8,662 nt of DNA, taken from assembly GCA_904502265.1 (NCBI GenBank), contig CAJGDT010000063.1, forward strand, positions 1 to 8,662, in the 5' to 3' direction. This document shows, piece after piece, positions 7,061 to 8,662 of the stretch. The position numbers and the translations under genes were made by a program. The notes beneath the pieces were generated by a model. That model saw only the letters and a program-made list of their open reading frames with translations, ran no database searches and was not told where the DNA came from. Every line of letters begins with the position of its first letter. Position 1 is the stretch's first letter. The stretch is from an uncultured Barnesiella sp. Its GTDB lineage: Bacteria; Bacteroidota; Bacteroidia; Bacteroidales; Barnesiellaceae_A.

Positions 7061-8530
7061 ATGGATAATAAGACAAAAACAGATACAGTATCGCAACAAC
7101 CACGACCTCGCAACTTAGTGGCACGCCTTAAGACTGTAAGCACATCGCGCTGGGTGCGCTTTGGTGTTTTTACACTCATCTTTGTGTTGTTGACAATATG
7201 GATAGGTAGCGCATGGACATTGCTGGCATATCCGCTCTTTTTTGATATCTACCTTACACAATATATCCCTTGGGGTGGATGGCGTAATATCAAGAATCCT
7301 ATCGTGCGTACTGTGTGCGAGTGGATAGATGCTATCGTATATGCACTTGTGTTGGTCTACTTTATCTTTATATTTGCCTTTCAAAACTTCCAGATACCCA
7401 CCCCTTCACTCGAGAAATCGATGCTTGTGGGTGACTTCCTATTGGTAAGTAAGGTGAATTATGGCCCCCGCTTGCCACAGACACCTATCCACTTCCCTTT
7501 GGCACAACACACACTGCCTATTGTCAATACCAAGTCGTATTGCGATGCCTGGCAGTTGCCTTATAAGCGCCTTAAAGGCTTGGGTAGTGTCGAGCGCAAC
7601 GATATTGTGGTGTTCAACTTCCCTACCGGCGATACGGTGTGCAGCAAGATGCCTAACCCCGACTACTATACCTTGGTGCATTACTTTGGGCGCGAGGCTG
7701 TGCATCGTGACAAAGCTCGTTTTGGCGACATTATCTATCGCCCCGTCGACCGTCGTGAGGCTTATGTAAAACGTTGTGTGGGTCTTCCTGGCGAGAATTT
7801 CGAGATACGCAATAATATTATCTATATCGACGGTGAGGCTATCGCGTCGCCTAAGCGTATGCAACTCAACTATTTTGTGAAGACAACAGGCAACAAGTTG
7901 AGCGAAAGAAATTTTGAGGAGTGGGGTATCAGCGTAGACGACCGCATGTATGTCAATAACTCGTCCAATGCACCTTATCTTTTTGCATCGTTGGGCATCA
8001 CTCCCAACGATGCAGGTGGTTACAATCCTGTTTATCACTTCCCTCTCACCGAGGAGGCTCTTGCCAAGGTTAAAGCCTCAAGTTTTGTAGAGCAAGTAGT
8101 GGTAGAGCCTGGTGCGATGGGGGGCGAGGTGTTCCCTATGGATGGTATTCACCACTGGACACGTGCCGATTTTGGTCCCCTGTGGATACCTGCCAAAGGC
8201 GAAACTCTACAGCTTACAGCCGAAAATTACACCCTCTATGAGCGTGCCATACGCACCTATGAGGGTAACAAGGTGGAGATGCGTAACGGTGTTATCTATA
8301 TCAACGATGAACCCGCTACCGAATATACCTTTAAGATGGACTATTACATGATGCTGGGCGACAATCGTGACAACTCGGCCGATTCGCGCTATTGGGGATT
8401 TGTTCCCGAGGACCATGTGATAGGTAAACCAGTGTTGGTGCTTATCTCGTTGGATAAAGACAAAGGCTGGTTTGGTGGCAAATTCCGTTGGAACCGTTTC
8501 ATGCGTAGTGCCGATTCATTGGTAGATTAA
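7061..8530 (+). CDS. lepB: Signal peptidase I, long Bacteroidetes form
   Basis: Membrane-bound serine/lysine peptidase (family S26) that cleaves signal peptides from preproteins at the outer face of the inner membrane. Two membrane segments are visible at about 33-62 and 90-107. The nucleophile box is FQIPTPSLEKSMLVGD; aligned with E. coli PSGSM it places the catalytic serine at Ser116. RNDIVVFNFP is at 179-188. YVKRCVGLPGE at 235-245 supplies the general base Lys237. GDNRDNSADSRYWGF at 433-447 is the conserved C-terminal box. At 489 aa it is longer than E. coli LepB (324): about 175 residues separate the Lys box from the last box. That stretch contains an apparent repeat, since FEIRNNIIYIDGEA (247-260) resembles VEMRNGVIYINDEP (405-418). 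All catalytic residues are present, so it should be active. It lies between dapB and a second S26-like gene that starts 7 bp after its stop. Confidence 0.96.
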   Translation: MDNKTKTDTVSQQPRPRNLVARLKTVSTSRWVRFGVFTLIFVLLTIWIGSAWTLLAYPLFFDIYLTQYIPWGGWRNIKNPIVRTVCEWIDAIVYALVLVYFIFIFAFQNFQIPTPSLEKSMLVGDFLLVSKVNYGPRLPQTPIHFPLAQHTLPIVNTKSYCDAWQLPYKRLKGLGSVERNDIVVFNFPTGDTVCSKMPNPDYYTLVHYFGREAVHRDKARFGDIIYRPVDRREAYVKRCVGLPGENFEIRNNIIYIDGEAIASPKRMQLNYFVKTTGNKLSERNFEEWGISVDDRMYVNNSSNAPYLFASLGITPNDAGGYNPVYHFPLTEEALAKVKASSFVEQVVVEPGAMGGEVFPMDGIHHWTRADFGPLWIPAKGETLQLTAENYTLYERAIRTYEGNKVEMRNGVIYINDEPATEYTFKMDYYMMLGDNRDNSADSRYWGFVPEDHVIGKPVLVLISLDKDKGWFGGKFRWNRFMRSADSLVD

Positions 8531-8537
8531 TGCTGTT

Positions 8538-8662
8538 ATGTCGCACCGTGGCTCGACAATTATAGGGAGTATAGTAGTAGTCGTAGTGGCTCTGCTACTT
8601 GCCGTGTTGTGCCGTATATTTGTGGTAGAGATGTACACGGTTGCTCCACAGCAAATGGAGAA
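8538..8662 (+). CDS. Second S26 signal peptidase-like protein, 5' part only
   Basis: Only the first 41 codons fall in the window. Translation gives a short basic start (MSHRGS), one hydrophobic segment (about residues 7-25), then RIFVVEMYTVAPQQME. The FVVEMYTV run aligns with the segment before the catalytic box of LepB proteins (FIYEPFQIPSGSM in E. coli). This and its place 7 bp after lepB suggest a LepB paralogue in the same operon. In the simplest ungapped alignment the nucleophile position is Gln39 instead of Ser, so the product may be inactive as a peptidase, or its active site may differ. The ATG at 8538 is chosen because another ATG at 8530, overlapping the lepB stop, gives only 11 codons. 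The Lys box and C-terminal box cannot be checked here. Confidence 0.7.
   Translation, partial: MSHRGSTIIGSIVVVVVALLLAVLCRIFVVEMYTVAPQQME

Noticed and set aside
7439..8038. Minus-strand ORF of 199 codons inside lepB
   Set aside because: It is antisense to highly conserved signal peptidase boxes and shows no recognisable domain.
8530..8565. ATG overlapping the lepB stop (TAATG) as start of the next gene
   Set aside because: That frame ends after 11 codons; the ATG at 8538 opens the frame with the hydrophobic S26-like N-terminus.

Overview
The window looks like chromosomal DNA of a Bacteroidetes bacterium, most likely of the order Bacteroidales. The evidence is two secreted proteins ending in type IX secretion (T9SS)-style C-terminal domains, a DUF2851 protein (a family I know mainly from Bacteroidetes), the long Bacteroidetes form of signal peptidase I, A-rich leaders without a clear Shine-Dalgarno sequence, and TAnnTTTG-type -7 promoter elements. 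I cannot name genus or species. No rRNA, tRNA, CRISPR array, transposase or phage gene is visible.

Region 1 (6-4703, + strand) holds two large exported proteins. The first (578 aa) has a signal peptide, about eight repeats of roughly 57 residues that suggest a beta-propeller, and a T9SS type A-like tail. The second (922 aa) has a signal peptide, an N-terminal beta-rich region, four probable fibronectin type III-like modules around a jelly-roll-like module, and a divergent sorting-type tail. The 192-bp gap between them contains the most striking non-coding structure in the window: a perfect 18-bp inverted repeat around 74 bp, with the 4-bp direct repeat CGAA directly abutting both outer ends. 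This could be a MITE-like insertion or an invertible segment.

Region 2 (4704-4870) is a convergent intergenic space with two separate, opposite-facing intrinsic terminators, one for each flanking gene.

Region 3 (4871-6154, - strand) is a DUF2851 protein of unknown function, with a conserved acidic/His block and a C-terminal Cys cluster. It is divergent from region 4 across a roughly 170-bp promoter region.

Region 4 (6326 to the window end, + strand) is a tight operon: dapB (diaminopimelate/lysine synthesis), lepB (signal peptidase I with an intact Ser/Lys dyad), and the start of a second S26-like protein cut off by the window end. In that second protein the expected nucleophile position appears to be Gln instead of Ser. 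The operon joins cell-wall precursor/lysine synthesis to processing of exported preproteins such as those in region 1. Most of the window is ordinary Bacteroidales chromosome; the points worth following are the inverted-repeat element, the possibly inactive second LepB paralogue and the unexplained DUF2851 motifs.
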